From NCBI RefSeq assembly GCF_021044425.1, contig NZ_JAJNEC010000001.1, positions 178,684 to 242,683 of the forward strand: DNA of 64,000 nucleotides. Reading direction: 5' to 3'. Source of the DNA: Niabella pedocola. GTDB lineage: Bacteria; Bacteroidota; Bacteroidia; Chitinophagales; Chitinophagaceae. The position numbers were made by a program, and so were the translations under genes. Below the pieces are notes generated by a model that saw nothing but the letters and a program-made list of their open reading frames with translations, did not search any database and was not told where the DNA came from. Positions 9,161 through 18,137 of the stretch are shown piece after piece (within the stretch, counting starts at the first letter, position 1; every line of letters starts with the position of its first letter).

Positions 9161-11728
9161 CTACCGTGCAATCATCCGCGCCCTCCGCAGGTTATCGGTA
9201 CCCTGCAGGATCTTTGCTTTTAAATTGGGATCCAGCTGCGCATGCGTCTGCAAAAAGCGGGTTACGATTGCATAGGCGGATGCCGACTGGTAGCTGCCAA
9301 AGCTGGACTGGATCCAGTTGCCCGGGAAGAAGATATCACCCGTACGCTGGATCTCCGGCAGCAGCTCCAGGGTTTTGTCGAGGTATTTTTCTGCCGACGG
9401 CTGCCGCAGCGGATGATGCAGGTAGCCAAGCGCGGTACCTGTTGCTGATTCGTTGGACCGGTTTTCGCGTTTTTGCAACCCGGAAAAAAACGCGTCGCGA
9501 ACGGCCGCATCAAGCGAAAGCGCCGGCATGATGATGCGGAACCGTTTAACGCGGTCGGGGTCCTTGATCCGGCGAAGCTGCTGCTGCAGGATGCTGTCGG
9601 TTTTTGGGGTCCTTAACGCCAGCGCAAAAGCAAGACTGGTATAGTCTTCTTCTTTTAAAACAACATTGGCCGGCGGTTCCTGGCTGTACCAGATGGCGTA
9701 GAGCTGCGCCAGGGCCGGTTCGGTTTCAAATACCGATTGATAACAGCCAAAGAGGATCTTTTTGTTGTTAGGGTTTTTTTGTTGCTGCAGGGCACTCCAG
9801 ATACTGTTTTCCAAACGCCCGGTCCATTGCCGGCGCTGTTGCGGTAGCATAAAGTTCCAGTAAATAGCACTGATATAGCCGGTAAGCAACCGCATGTTTA
9901 GTTCCACGGTTTCTTTGCGCAGCCCGTCTGCAAAAAGCTGCAACAATTGCGCGGGCGTATTGTAGCGACCGTTGAGCATATTTTCATACAGCGTAATATA
10001 AGCCGAGGCGCGGCTTACATAATTTTCGATGGTAAATAAGTGCGGCAGCATGGCGGTATCAACCGGCCATACACCATAGCCCATCCCGGAGGCATTGAAC
10101 TGAATGAACAGCGGGCGTTTCCGTTCCGTGGCGCGTGGTACATCCTGCGCCGCCAGGCTATCGCCAACGGTGATGGTGCGTACCAGTCCTTTATAATAAA
10201 AGCTGATATCAAAACGTTGCGGCCAAACCCGGCTGTGGCCGGATTCCGGTTGTTGTGAAACGGTAAAACCGGTGATCTGGTTGCCGGCCGCATCATAGCT
10301 GGCCCGGTAGTCAAATACAGGCCGGCCCGGTTCGTTCACCCACACCGCATTCCACGCGTTAAGATCCGCCGGGGTGTAGGCATCCAGGATCCGGATCAGG
10401 TCGGGCCAGGAAGCATTCTTGAAGGCGTAGTTTTTCAGGTATTGTTGTATGCCCTCCCGGAATGCAGTGGCGCCCATCAGCTCTTCCAGTTGTCGCATCA
10501 TCACCGGCGATTTATGATAAATGATCCCGCCGTAAAGGGTGCCGGCTTTTTCAAGATTCTCCAGCGGCTGCCGGATGGGGTTGGCGCCCGTGGTACGGTC
10601 GATGGCATAGGCCGGTGGCAGATGATCCGTAAGAAACTTCAGGGAAAAACCCTGTTCACGGCCGGGGATGGTGGTGGCTTTATCTGCCATGAAATTGGCA
10701 AAGACCTCTTTCATCCATACATCAGAAAACCAGCTCATGGTAACCAGGTCTCCAAACCACATATGGGCCGCTTCATGAGCCAGCAATTGCGAGCGGCTGT
10801 TGAGTTGTCCTTCAGTAGCATCCCGGGTAAGGAAGAGGGTGGAGGCCTGTAATAAGATGGCACCGGGGTGTTCCATGCCGCCAAACTGGAAATCGGGGAT
10901 GGCTACCAGTCCGTGTTTTTGAAAGGGATAGGGGATGCCGGTCCATTCTTCATAAAAACGGATCACCTTTTTATATTCATCAAAAATCGCCTGCAGGCTG
11001 TTGCTGGTCTTCTCCGCATCGGTTTCACGATAGAGGAATTCGATCGTGTCATTGCGCCATTGCTCCCGCGCCACGTTAAATGTGCCTGCAACAAATGAAA
11101 AGAGATAGGTACTGATCCGGTCAGACGGTGCAAAGCGCAGGGTCTTGCGGCCATTGCGGATGACAGAATCGCGCAGCCGGCCATTGGCAATGGCTGCCCA
11201 GTGCTGCGGAATCACCAGGGTGAGGTTAAAGACGGCTTTAAGATCGGGCTGGTCAAAACAGGGAAAGGCCGTCCGGGCCCGGTCCGGTACAAACAAGGTA
11301 TATAAAAAGTCATCCCGCCGGTTCAATGCCTGGTTGCCTGCAATAAAATCGATAACGATGGTATTGTGCCCTTTTCTTAGTAAGTCTTCGTGAATTACAA
11401 GATGTTCATTGCTGTAACGGATGGGCACCTCCTTTCCATTTACCAGCATCTTCTTCAGCTGACCGGTATCTGCCTTAAAATCGAGGAGCAAGGGCGTTAC
11501 AGCGGTACCGGAATACCGGAATGCCACCTTTTCCCGGGCGGCAATGGGCGCTGCTTTGTTTTCCGGGATATCAAACGATAATTCATATTGAAGATCGGTA
11601 ATGGCATGCCGGCGGGTATTGGCCAGTGTATCGGAAACGCCGTTGCTGATGGCAGTTTCCTTTAACCGCTCCTTGCACGATGTGATGCCCAACAGGAATA
11701 AAAAAAAGCAAACCGGTATCCATTTCAT
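9161..11728 (-). CDS. M1 family aminopeptidase, lipoprotein
   Basis: Zinc aminopeptidase of the M1 family, 855 residues. The N-terminus is a lipoprotein signal ending G-I-T-S-C, so the enzyme is probably anchored in the cell envelope. H318-E-A-A-H322 followed by E341 (W-M-K-E-V-F-A-N) gives the complete HExxH-x18-E zinc site. The substrate-binding GAMEN motif is the variant G-G-M-E-H-P-G-A, about 35 residues earlier. It is preceded by an M1 N-terminal beta-saddle domain, and the C-terminal helical region is present. Likely role: removal of N-terminal residues from imported or surface peptides. The neighbours do not suggest an operon. Confidence 0.9.
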   Translation of the reverse strand: MKWIPVCFFLFLLGITSCKERLKETAISNGVSDTLANTRRHAITDLQYELSFDIPENKAAPIAAREKVAFRYSGTAVTPLLLDFKADTGQLKKMLVNGKEVPIRYSNEHLVIHEDLLRKGHNTIVIDFIAGNQALNRRDDFLYTLFVPDRARTAFPCFDQPDLKAVFNLTLVIPQHWAAIANGRLRDSVIRNGRKTLRFAPSDRISTYLFSFVAGTFNVAREQWRNDTIEFLYRETDAEKTSNSLQAIFDEYKKVIRFYEEWTGIPYPFQKHGLVAIPDFQFGGMEHPGAILLQASTLFLTRDATEGQLNSRSQLLAHEAAHMWFGDLVTMSWFSDVWMKEVFANFMADKATTIPGREQGFSLKFLTDHLPPAYAIDRTTGANPIRQPLENLEKAGTLYGGIIYHKSPVMMRQLEELMGATAFREGIQQYLKNYAFKNASWPDLIRILDAYTPADLNAWNAVWVNEPGRPVFDYRASYDAAGNQITGFTVSQQPESGHSRVWPQRFDISFYYKGLVRTITVGDSLAAQDVPRATERKRPLFIQFNASGMGYGVWPVDTAMLPHLFTIENYVSRASAYITLYENMLNGRYNTPAQLLQLFADGLRKETVELNMRLLTGYISAIYWNFMLPQQRRQWTGRLENSIWSALQQQKNPNNKKILFGCYQSVFETEPALAQLYAIWYSQEPPANVVLKEEDYTSLAFALALRTPKTDSILQQQLRRIKDPDRVKRFRIIMPALSLDAAVRDAFFSGLQKRENRSNESATGTALGYLHHPLRQPSAEKYLDKTLELLPEIQRTGDIFFPGNWIQSSFGSYQSASAYAIVTRFLQTHAQLDPNLKAKILQGTDNLRRARMIAR

Positions 11729-11847
11729 AGCTGTAAAGATATTACGGTTTTACTTGCTGTGTTTAAAGTATTTGCCGGGTATGTATGCAGCGGATGAATG
11801 AAAGAGTTTGGCTATATTAGCAGCATTTATACGATTGTTCAGCATTT

Positions 11848-13566
11848 ATGAAGCGAAGAGATTTTATGGAACTGCTGGGTGGAAGCAGTACTGGAGCCGT
11901 TTTGAGTACGGCGTTGCCGTTTACCACTGCAGCAACCACCGCAACAGTTAAGGGCAATGGAACGGCGCAGTTGCAGGCCGATGTAGTGATTGCAGGCGGT
12001 GGTCTGGGTGGCGTGGCCGCAGCCCTTGCCTGTTTAAGAAACGGGTTTACAGTGATCCTTACAGAAGTGACCGATTGGCTGGGCGGACAGCTCACTTCCC
12101 AGGGCGTACCACCCGATGAACATTCCTGGATTGAAACACACGGAGCGCCGCAGTCTTACCGGAACCTCCGCAACCATATCCGCAATTATTACCGGCAGTA
12201 TTACCCGCTGTCGGAAAAAACAAAGAATCATCCGCAACTGAACCCGGGCAATGGCGCCGTGTCCCGCCTTTGCCATGAACCGGCTGTAGCGGAAACCGTC
12301 ATCCGGCAGTTCCTGATGCCCTATATGTCCAATGGACAGTTGGTGTTGCTGACGGAGCACAGCGCGGTAAAAGCAACAGTTGCCGGTGTGCGGGTAAGCG
12401 CTGTAACCGTAAAGAATGAAAGGAGCGGGGAACGGATCCTGTTGAAAAGCGGTTTCTTTATTGATGCTACCGAACTGGGCGATCTGCTGCCGTTGACCGG
12501 TACCGCTTATATGACCGGTACCGAGTCGCGCGGGCAAACGAACGAACTGCATGCACCGTTGTTAGCGGATGCCGGCAATAACCAGGCATTTACCATGTGC
12601 TTTGCCATGGACTATATTGAGGGCGCCGATCATACCATATCCCGGCCGGAGGATTATGGCTTCTGGAGCAACTATATACCGGCATTGCAACCGGCCTGGC
12701 CGGGAAAATTGCTGAGTCTGCAATATGCACAGCCCCAAACCCTGCAGCCCAAGGAACTGGGTTTTGCGCCGGACGGCAGTGCCACGGGCTCCTTGCTGAA
12801 TTTATGGAATTACCGGCGGATCATCGACCGGAAGAACTTTAAGGAGGGATTTTATAAAGGCGATATTTCCCTGGTTAACTGGCCGCAGAATGATTACCTG
12901 CGGGGGAATATTGTAGATGTAACGTCACAGGTGTTTAAGAAGCATGTAGCACATGCCAGGCAACTCAGTTTATCGCTTTTATACTGGCTGCAAACGGAGG
13001 CGCCCCGGCCCGGCGGTAAAGGATGGCCGGGATTGCGGTTGCGCAACGATATAATGGGCACGGCCGATGGATTGGCAAAGTACCCGTATATCCGCGAATC
13101 GCGGAGGATCAAAGCACAGTTTACCATACTTGAAGAACATGTAGGGCGGGAGCAGCGGGCAGCGGTAACGGGTGCCGCTCAGCCGAAGGCTGCGGATTTT
13201 TTTGATTCGGTAGGTGTCGGGTATTACCATATTGACCTGCACCCCAGCAGCCGGGGTAATAATTATATCGATTTTCCTTCCCTGCCGTTCCAGATCCCGC
13301 TGGGCGCCTTACTGCCGGAGAAAATGGAAAATATTTTCCCTGCCAATAAAAATATCGGCACTACTCATATCACCAATGGGTGCTACCGCCTGCACCCGGT
13401 GGAATGGAGCATCGGCGAAGCCGTTGGATTGCTGCTGGTATTTGCAAAAGCACAGGGGGTAATGCCCGCCATGGTGCGTAAGGACCGGAAACTGTTGCAG
13501 CAATTCCAGGAATTTATCCGCGGTCAGGGGGTAGAAACCCAATGGCCGGAATCGGCAGGAGGATAA
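11848..13566 (+). CDS. FAD-dependent oxidoreductase with Tat-type signal
   Basis: 572-residue flavoprotein. The N-terminus M-K-R-R-D-F-M-E-L-L-G-G resembles a twin-arginine (RRxF) signal, suggesting folded export. Residues about 43-75 contain the Rossmann dinucleotide motif A-G-G-G-L-G-G-V-A-A-A and then D-W-L-G-G-Q, typical of the FAD-dependent oxidoreductase family PF12831. In that family, members found near glycan-degradation genes are often annotated as FAD-dependent sugar oxidoreductases. A conserved C-terminal block (N-I-G-T-T-H-I-T-N-G-C-Y-R-L-H-P) is also typical. Substrate unknown. It is divergent from the M1 aminopeptidase, with a 119-bp gap that must hold both promoters. Confidence 0.82.
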   Translation: MKRRDFMELLGGSSTGAVLSTALPFTTAATTATVKGNGTAQLQADVVIAGGGLGGVAAALACLRNGFTVILTEVTDWLGGQLTSQGVPPDEHSWIETHGAPQSYRNLRNHIRNYYRQYYPLSEKTKNHPQLNPGNGAVSRLCHEPAVAETVIRQFLMPYMSNGQLVLLTEHSAVKATVAGVRVSAVTVKNERSGERILLKSGFFIDATELGDLLPLTGTAYMTGTESRGQTNELHAPLLADAGNNQAFTMCFAMDYIEGADHTISRPEDYGFWSNYIPALQPAWPGKLLSLQYAQPQTLQPKELGFAPDGSATGSLLNLWNYRRIIDRKNFKEGFYKGDISLVNWPQNDYLRGNIVDVTSQVFKKHVAHARQLSLSLLYWLQTEAPRPGGKGWPGLRLRNDIMGTADGLAKYPYIRESRRIKAQFTILEEHVGREQRAAVTGAAQPKAADFFDSVGVGYYHIDLHPSSRGNNYIDFPSLPFQIPLGALLPEKMENIFPANKNIGTTHITNGCYRLHPVEWSIGEAVGLLLVFAKAQGVMPAMVRKDRKLLQQFQEFIRGQGVETQWPESAGG

Positions 13567-13857
13567 CTGGCCGTTTACCCGGAAATGTACAAAAGCTCCA
13601 AAAAGCAAAACCCAAAAAGCAAAACCCAAAAAACAAATTTCAAAAACCAAGATCCATAACGGCAAAGGATAAATATTCCCTGGCTGTTTCCAGCTAAGGG
13701 CAACATCCGGTTTTCGCCTCATCTTCATTTTCACATTTCCATATTTTCAAATTTTCAAATTCAGACCAGCTGACAGCTGAAAACCAGCTATTTAATTAAT
13801 AAAAACCAGCTCGTGTGTATTGGTGCAATTGTTGGGGCCCATGTCCGCCTCAAATCG
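13567..13857. repeat. non-coding gap with short A-rich direct repeats
   Basis: No gene visible. A 14-bp motif (AAAAAGCAAAACCC) occurs twice in tandem near 13600-13630 and continues into similar A-rich sequence. Further on are near-repeats ATATTTTCAAATTTTCAAATT and several CCAGCT words. These look like low-complexity intergenic sequence of the kind seen elsewhere in the window. The rimO promoter begins at its right end. Confidence 0.55.
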
Positions 13858-13865
13858 TACCTTTG
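13832..13865 (+). promoter_or_regulatory. Bacteroidota-type promoter of rimO
   Basis: TTG at 13832-13834, a 23-bp spacer and TACCTTTG at 13858-13865 match the TTG-N17-23-TAnnTTTG consensus of Bacteroidota housekeeping promoters. The predicted transcription start is about 20 bp before the rimO start codon. Confidence 0.55.
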
Positions 13866-13890
13866 CAGCTTCTAAAATTGAAAATCCGGT

Positions 13891-15201
13891 TTGAAAGCAA
13901 AAACATTAAAGAAGGATAAGGTAAACATCATTACCCTTGGGTGCAGCAAAAATATGGTAGACAGTGAGGTGCTGAGCGGGCAGCTAAAGGCCAATGATAT
14001 TGATGTAACCCACGAGAATAAAAAATTTGATCACAATATTGTGGTGGTAAACACCTGTGGTTTTATTGATAAGGCCAAGGAGGAAAGCATCAATACGATT
14101 TTAGAACAGGTAGAATACAAGAAGCGCGGTAAACTGGATAAGGTATATGTTACCGGTTGTTTGAGCGAACGGTATAAGAACAACCTGGAAACAGAGATTC
14201 CGGAAGTGGACGCCTTTTTCGGCACCATGGAACTGCCGCTGATATTAAAACAGTTTGAAGCCGATTATAAAACCGAACTGCTGGGCGAACGCCTGCTGGC
14301 AACGCCCCGGCATTATGCCTACCTGAAGATCTCCGAAGGCTGCAACCGCACCTGTTCGTTTTGTGCCATCCCGCTGATGCGCGGTAAGCATATAAGTAAA
14401 ACAATGGAGCAGGTAGTAGCGGAGGCGGAAGGCCTGGTAAGGAAAGGCGTGAAAGAGATCATGCTGATCGCACAGGAGCTCACTTATTACGGCCTGGACA
14501 TTTACAAAAAACGGATGCTGCCCGACCTGATGAACCGCCTGGCAGATATTCCCGGTCTGGAATGGATCCGCCTGCATTATGCGTATCCGACAAAATTTCC
14601 GTTGGAGATCCTGGATGTGATGCGTCAGCGGGATAATATCTGTAACTATCTGGATATGCCGCTGCAACACGCGGCAAATAATATGCTTAATGCGATGAAA
14701 CGGCAGATTACCCGGGCAGAGATGGAAGACCTGGTGAGCGCTATCCGCGAGAAAGTTCCGGGAATTTGTTTGCGTACCACGCTGATCGCCGGTTTCCCCG
14801 GTGAAACCCTGGATGATATTGAAGAATTAAAGCAATTCCTTGCAAAAGAACGGTTCGACCGGGTGGGCATCTTTACCTATTCGCATGAAGAGGATACCAC
14901 TGCTTACCAGCTGGCGGATACCATTCCCCAGGAGGAAAAAGAGCGCCGTGCCCAGGAAGTTATGGAATTCCAGCAGGAGATCTCCTATGAACTTAACCAG
15001 GAAAAAGTAGGGAAGACCTTCAAAACCCTGATCGATAAAAAGGAAGCGGGCCGTTATATCGGCCGTACCGAATTCGACAGCGTGGAAGTAGATAATGAAG
15101 TGATCATTACTGGTACCGATAAATTAAAGATCGGCGAATTTTACAATGTACAGATCGAAAAAGCCTATGATTATGATCTGGAAGGTATGGTTGTAAAATA
15201 G
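13891..15201 (+). CDS. rimO: ribosomal protein S12 methylthiotransferase RimO
   Basis: Radical SAM enzyme that adds a methylthio group to the conserved aspartate of ribosomal protein S12. The 436-residue length is normal. The N-terminal methylthiotransferase domain starts with I-T-L-G-C-S-K-N-M-V-D-S-E. The radical-SAM cluster motif is C151-N-R-T-C155-S-F-C158, and the protein ends in a TRAM domain. The start is TTG at 13891: an in-frame TGA at 13879 blocks any extension, and the next ATG (residue 22) would delete the conserved G-C-S-K-N. It stands alone behind its own promoter, with repeats on the 3' side. Confidence 0.95.
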   Translation: MKAKTLKKDKVNIITLGCSKNMVDSEVLSGQLKANDIDVTHENKKFDHNIVVVNTCGFIDKAKEESINTILEQVEYKKRGKLDKVYVTGCLSERYKNNLETEIPEVDAFFGTMELPLILKQFEADYKTELLGERLLATPRHYAYLKISEGCNRTCSFCAIPLMRGKHISKTMEQVVAEAEGLVRKGVKEIMLIAQELTYYGLDIYKKRMLPDLMNRLADIPGLEWIRLHYAYPTKFPLEILDVMRQRDNICNYLDMPLQHAANNMLNAMKRQITRAEMEDLVSAIREKVPGICLRTTLIAGFPGETLDDIEELKQFLAKERFDRVGIFTYSHEEDTTAYQLADTIPQEEKERRAQEVMEFQQEISYELNQEKVGKTFKTLIDKKEAGRYIGRTEFDSVEVDNEVIITGTDKLKIGEFYNVQIEKAYDYDLEGMVVK

Positions 15202-16016
15202 CGCCTGGCTACAAATCCTCCGTCATTTCGACCGCAGCGGAGAAATCCCTACGTATCATACAAACCAGACTGGATTACAAGACCGGAAGCATGGAGGAAT
15301 CCATAGAGACTCCTCCACAAGGGTCGGAGTGACGATGATATTTCTTTCCTGCAAAAAAACTTCCGTCATTTCGACCGCAGTGGAGAAATCCCTACGTCAT
15401 CATACAAACCGTGCCGGATTAAAAGACCGGAAGCATGGAGGCATCCGTAGAGACCCCCCCACAAGGGTCGGGGTGACGATGATATTTCTTTCGTAAAAAG
15501 ACTTCCGTCATTTCGACCGCAGTGGAGAAATCTTTACGTTATCATACAAACCAGACTGGATTAAAAGACCAGAAGCATGGAGGAATCCATAGAGACTTCT
15601 CCACAAGGGTCGGGATGATGAGGAGATTTCTTTCGTAAAAAAACTTCCATCGTTTCGACCGCAGTGGAGAAATCCCTACGTCATCATACTAACCAGCCGA
15701 ATTAAAAGAACCGAAGTGTGGAGGAATCCGTAGAGACTCCTCCACAAGGGTCGGAGTGACGATGATATTTCTTTCCTGCAAAAAAACTTCGTCGTTTCGA
15801 CCGCAGTGGAGAAATCCCTACGTCATTATACTAACCAGATGGGATGCGGCTTATTTCATTGAAAATTGTCTGCCACCGGCAAATGAAGCATCATTGGAAC
15901 CGCTGGTGTATCTTAGTGCAATCGAATAGTTCTCCTGCCATGGGCATTTTGAAAGTGATACAGAGCAGGTGAAAGCCCTTGCCGGAGCGTAAATGATATA
16001 AATAAACCCCAACGCA
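15202..16016. repeat. tandem array of five ~143-bp units with inverted ends
   Basis: Five units start at 15221, 15364, 15506, 15649 and 15790 (spacing 143, 142, 143, 141); the last is truncated near 15845. Each unit opens CGTCATTTCGACC and, about 100 bp later, closes GGTCGGAGTGACG (15322-15334 in unit 1). These are imperfect inverted ends, so each unit can form a stem of about 13 bp around a 90-bp loop. CGTCATTTCGACCGnAG sequences are, to my knowledge, a common intergenic repeat in this phylum. From 15846 to 16016 I see no supported gene. Confidence 0.85.
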
Positions 16017-17369
16017 ATGAAAAAAGCCTTTGTGTATTCCATCCTGCTGCAACTGCTGTTTACCGTACAGGCAATGGCACAGCCGGCCGTTACAGCTACC
16101 ACGGCGCTGGAGCGGTACCTGCATAATGGAGATACCGCCTATAAATGGGAGCTAAGGGATTCCGCAGAACTGGAAAACAGCACGGCATACCAATTGTTAT
16201 TGACCTCGCAACAATGGCATGGCTATACCTGGACGCACCAGCTCACCGTGCTTATTCCAAAAGAAACCCGCTATGATGGCGCATTGTTGTTTATTACCGG
16301 AGGCAGCAATAATAAGGAAACCGGCATGCCCAACTGGAGCGGTAAGAACGACCGCCTGGTACAGCAAATGGGGGCCATCGCTGCCCGCAATGCCGCCATT
16401 GTAGCAGTGTTGCGGCAGGTACCCCATCAACCCATTTTTAACAACCTTACGGAAGACGCGGCGATTTCATATACGCTGCACCAGTTTAAGCAAGACAGTG
16501 ATTACAGCTGGCCCCTGCTGTTTCCCATGGTAAAAAGTGCTGTGCGGGCCATGGACGCCGTACAGGCCTTTTCCCAACAGTGGCAGCAGCAGGTGTTGAA
16601 CCGCTTTGTAGTGGCGGGTGCCTCCAAGCGCGGCTGGACCACCTGGCTCACCGGTGCCAGTGATCCCCGTGTAGCAGCCATTGGCCCGATGGTGATCGAC
16701 GTCCTGAATATGCCGGCCAACCTCCAGCACCAGATCGATGCCTATGGTGGTTACAGTGTGGAAATAGAAGACTATGTAAAACTGGGGATCGTACAGGGTA
16801 TGACAAGCCCGCAGGGCCGGGAGCTGGTGACCATGATCGATCCGTTCGCTTACCGGGAAAAACTTACCATGCCGAAAATGATCTTTATAGGAACCAATGA
16901 TCCGTATTGGGTGGTGGATAATGTAAAGAATTACCTGGACTCCATTCCCGGCCGCAACCTGCTGCATTATACGCCCAATGCGGGGCATGATCTCAACAGG
17001 GGTATTACCGCCATGCCGGCGCTGAGTGCCTTTTTGGGTATGACCCTGGCAAAAGAACCCTACCCGGTATGTAACTGGAACACAAGGGTGAAAAAGAAAC
17101 GGGTTGAACTGGATATAACGACAACCACAGCGGGGCTAAAAGGTATTACGGTTTGGTATGCCGGTTCTGAGGACCGTGACTTCCGGAATGAAAAATGGAT
17201 GAGCCGGGAGCTGCCGGCCGGTAATGGATCGTCCATCAGGGTTAAGGAGCCGCTACCGGTTAAGGGGTATCACGCGTTTTATGTGGAGCTGAAATATGAG
17301 CGCCCAAACGGTGATCCGTACACGGTTTGCACGCGGGTGTTTATGACTGATTCGAAACGGATTTTATAG
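16017..17369 (+). CDS. PhoPQ-activated pathogenicity-related (PqaA-like) alpha/beta hydrolase, secreted
   Basis: 450-residue exported protein of the PqaA family (PF10142), an alpha/beta-hydrolase group of unknown substrate first seen as PhoPQ-regulated in Salmonella. A signal peptide covers residues 1-22 (ends A-M-A-Q). L-L-F-I-T-G-G-S-N-N-K contributes the oxyanion region. V-A-G-A-S203-K-R-G-W is the nucleophile elbow. T-N-D-P-Y-W-V-V-D-N and N-A-G-H-D-L-N carry the likely acid and histidine. The name reflects homology only and gives no evidence of pathogenicity. It stands alone between the repeat array and the RibD-like gene. Confidence 0.88.
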   Translation: MKKAFVYSILLQLLFTVQAMAQPAVTATTALERYLHNGDTAYKWELRDSAELENSTAYQLLLTSQQWHGYTWTHQLTVLIPKETRYDGALLFITGGSNNKETGMPNWSGKNDRLVQQMGAIAARNAAIVAVLRQVPHQPIFNNLTEDAAISYTLHQFKQDSDYSWPLLFPMVKSAVRAMDAVQAFSQQWQQQVLNRFVVAGASKRGWTTWLTGASDPRVAAIGPMVIDVLNMPANLQHQIDAYGGYSVEIEDYVKLGIVQGMTSPQGRELVTMIDPFAYREKLTMPKMIFIGTNDPYWVVDNVKNYLDSIPGRNLLHYTPNAGHDLNRGITAMPALSAFLGMTLAKEPYPVCNWNTRVKKKRVELDITTTTAGLKGITVWYAGSEDRDFRNEKWMSRELPAGNGSSIRVKEPLPVKGYHAFYVELKYERPNGDPYTVCTRVFMTDSKRIL

Positions 17370-17485
17370 ATGTCAGCGATCAGCTTTTAGCAATCAGCAG
17401 GGCGTCGCCCAGGTCTTCCAGTCCCCCAAATCACAGAAATACGGCCTCAATATAATTTCCTATTTTTACCGGCAAATAAACCAAT

Positions 17486-18031
17486 ATGAAAAAAGTGATC
17501 CTGGATCTGGCCACCACGCTCGATGGATTTATTGAAGGCCCCAATGGCGAAATCGACTGGTGTATCATGGATGATGATATGAACTTTGATGATTTTCTTT
17601 CCGGTATTGACACCATCTTTTACGGCCGGGTGAGTTATGATCAGTGGGGCCATTTTCAGCCGGATGCGGCAGCCGGCGATGCGGAGCAACGGTTGTGGGC
17701 GGCGGTACATTCAAAAAAGAAATATGTTTTTTCATCTCATGACCGGCAGGATGATCAGGCAACATTTATAACCGAAGATATGGTTGCGCGCGTGCGTGAA
17801 ATTAAACAACAGGAGGGCAAAGATATCTGGCTCTACGGCGGGGCCAGCCTGATCAAAACCTTTATCCATGCCGGTTTGATCGATGTATACCGGATCTCGG
17901 TACACCCCATTGCCCTGGGAAGCGGCAAACCGTTGTTTGAAGACCTGAAGGAACGGCTGGAATTGAAACTGGTGGAAACACGTGCCTTCCGGTCTGGTGT
18001 GGTACAGTTGATTTATGAGCGAAAAGCATAA
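17486..18031 (+). CDS. dihydrofolate reductase family protein (RibD C-terminal domain)
   Basis: 181-residue cytosolic NAD(P)H-binding reductase of the YyaP/YwjB type, sharing the fold of dihydrofolate reductase and the RibD reductase domain. The opening K-K-V-I-L-D-L-A-T-T-L-D-G-F-I, the Y-G-R-V-S-Y-D-Q-W segment and D-I-W-L-Y-G-G-A-S-L-I-K-T-F are the family signatures; the last is the cofactor-binding glycine loop. Substrate unknown; it is unlikely to be the true folate enzyme. It is a single gene, with 106 bp to the next one. Confidence 0.88.
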   Translation: MKKVILDLATTLDGFIEGPNGEIDWCIMDDDMNFDDFLSGIDTIFYGRVSYDQWGHFQPDAAAGDAEQRLWAAVHSKKKYVFSSHDRQDDQATFITEDMVARVREIKQQEGKDIWLYGGASLIKTFIHAGLIDVYRISVHPIALGSGKPLFEDLKERLELKLVETRAFRSGVVQLIYERKA

Positions 18032-18094
18032 AATGGGAGCTGGTTTTGATAAAAAATCAGTCAATGTTAAAGATATTAAAGACAGCTTTCTGTT

Positions 18095-18130
18095 TTGCAA
18101 ACAGGCAGCGTTTTAAAATGGTTAGTTTTG
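18095..18130 (+). promoter_or_regulatory. possible promoter of the zinc-ribbon gene, near-leaderless
   Basis: TAGTTTTG at 18123-18130 fits the TAnnTTTG element. A TTG at 18095-18097 lies 25 bp upstream, slightly longer than the usual 17-23. The predicted start of transcription falls at about the ATG at 18138, which would give a leaderless or very short-leader mRNA. Confidence 0.35.
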
Positions 18131-18137
18131 CTCATTA

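Noticed and set aside
15221..15845. CRISPR array or rRNA-type structured RNA
   Set aside because: Repeat length of 143 bp without spacers, inverted ends typical of intergenic elements, and no conserved RNA motif recognised.
15851..16102. Minus-strand open frame whose last ~50 residues end G-G-R-Q-F-S-M-K and look vaguely like a protein C-terminus
   Set aside because: It overlaps the PqaA-like gene start and its signal peptide, has no recognisable domain, and sits beside a repeat array. At most a decayed gene remnant; not reported as a feature.
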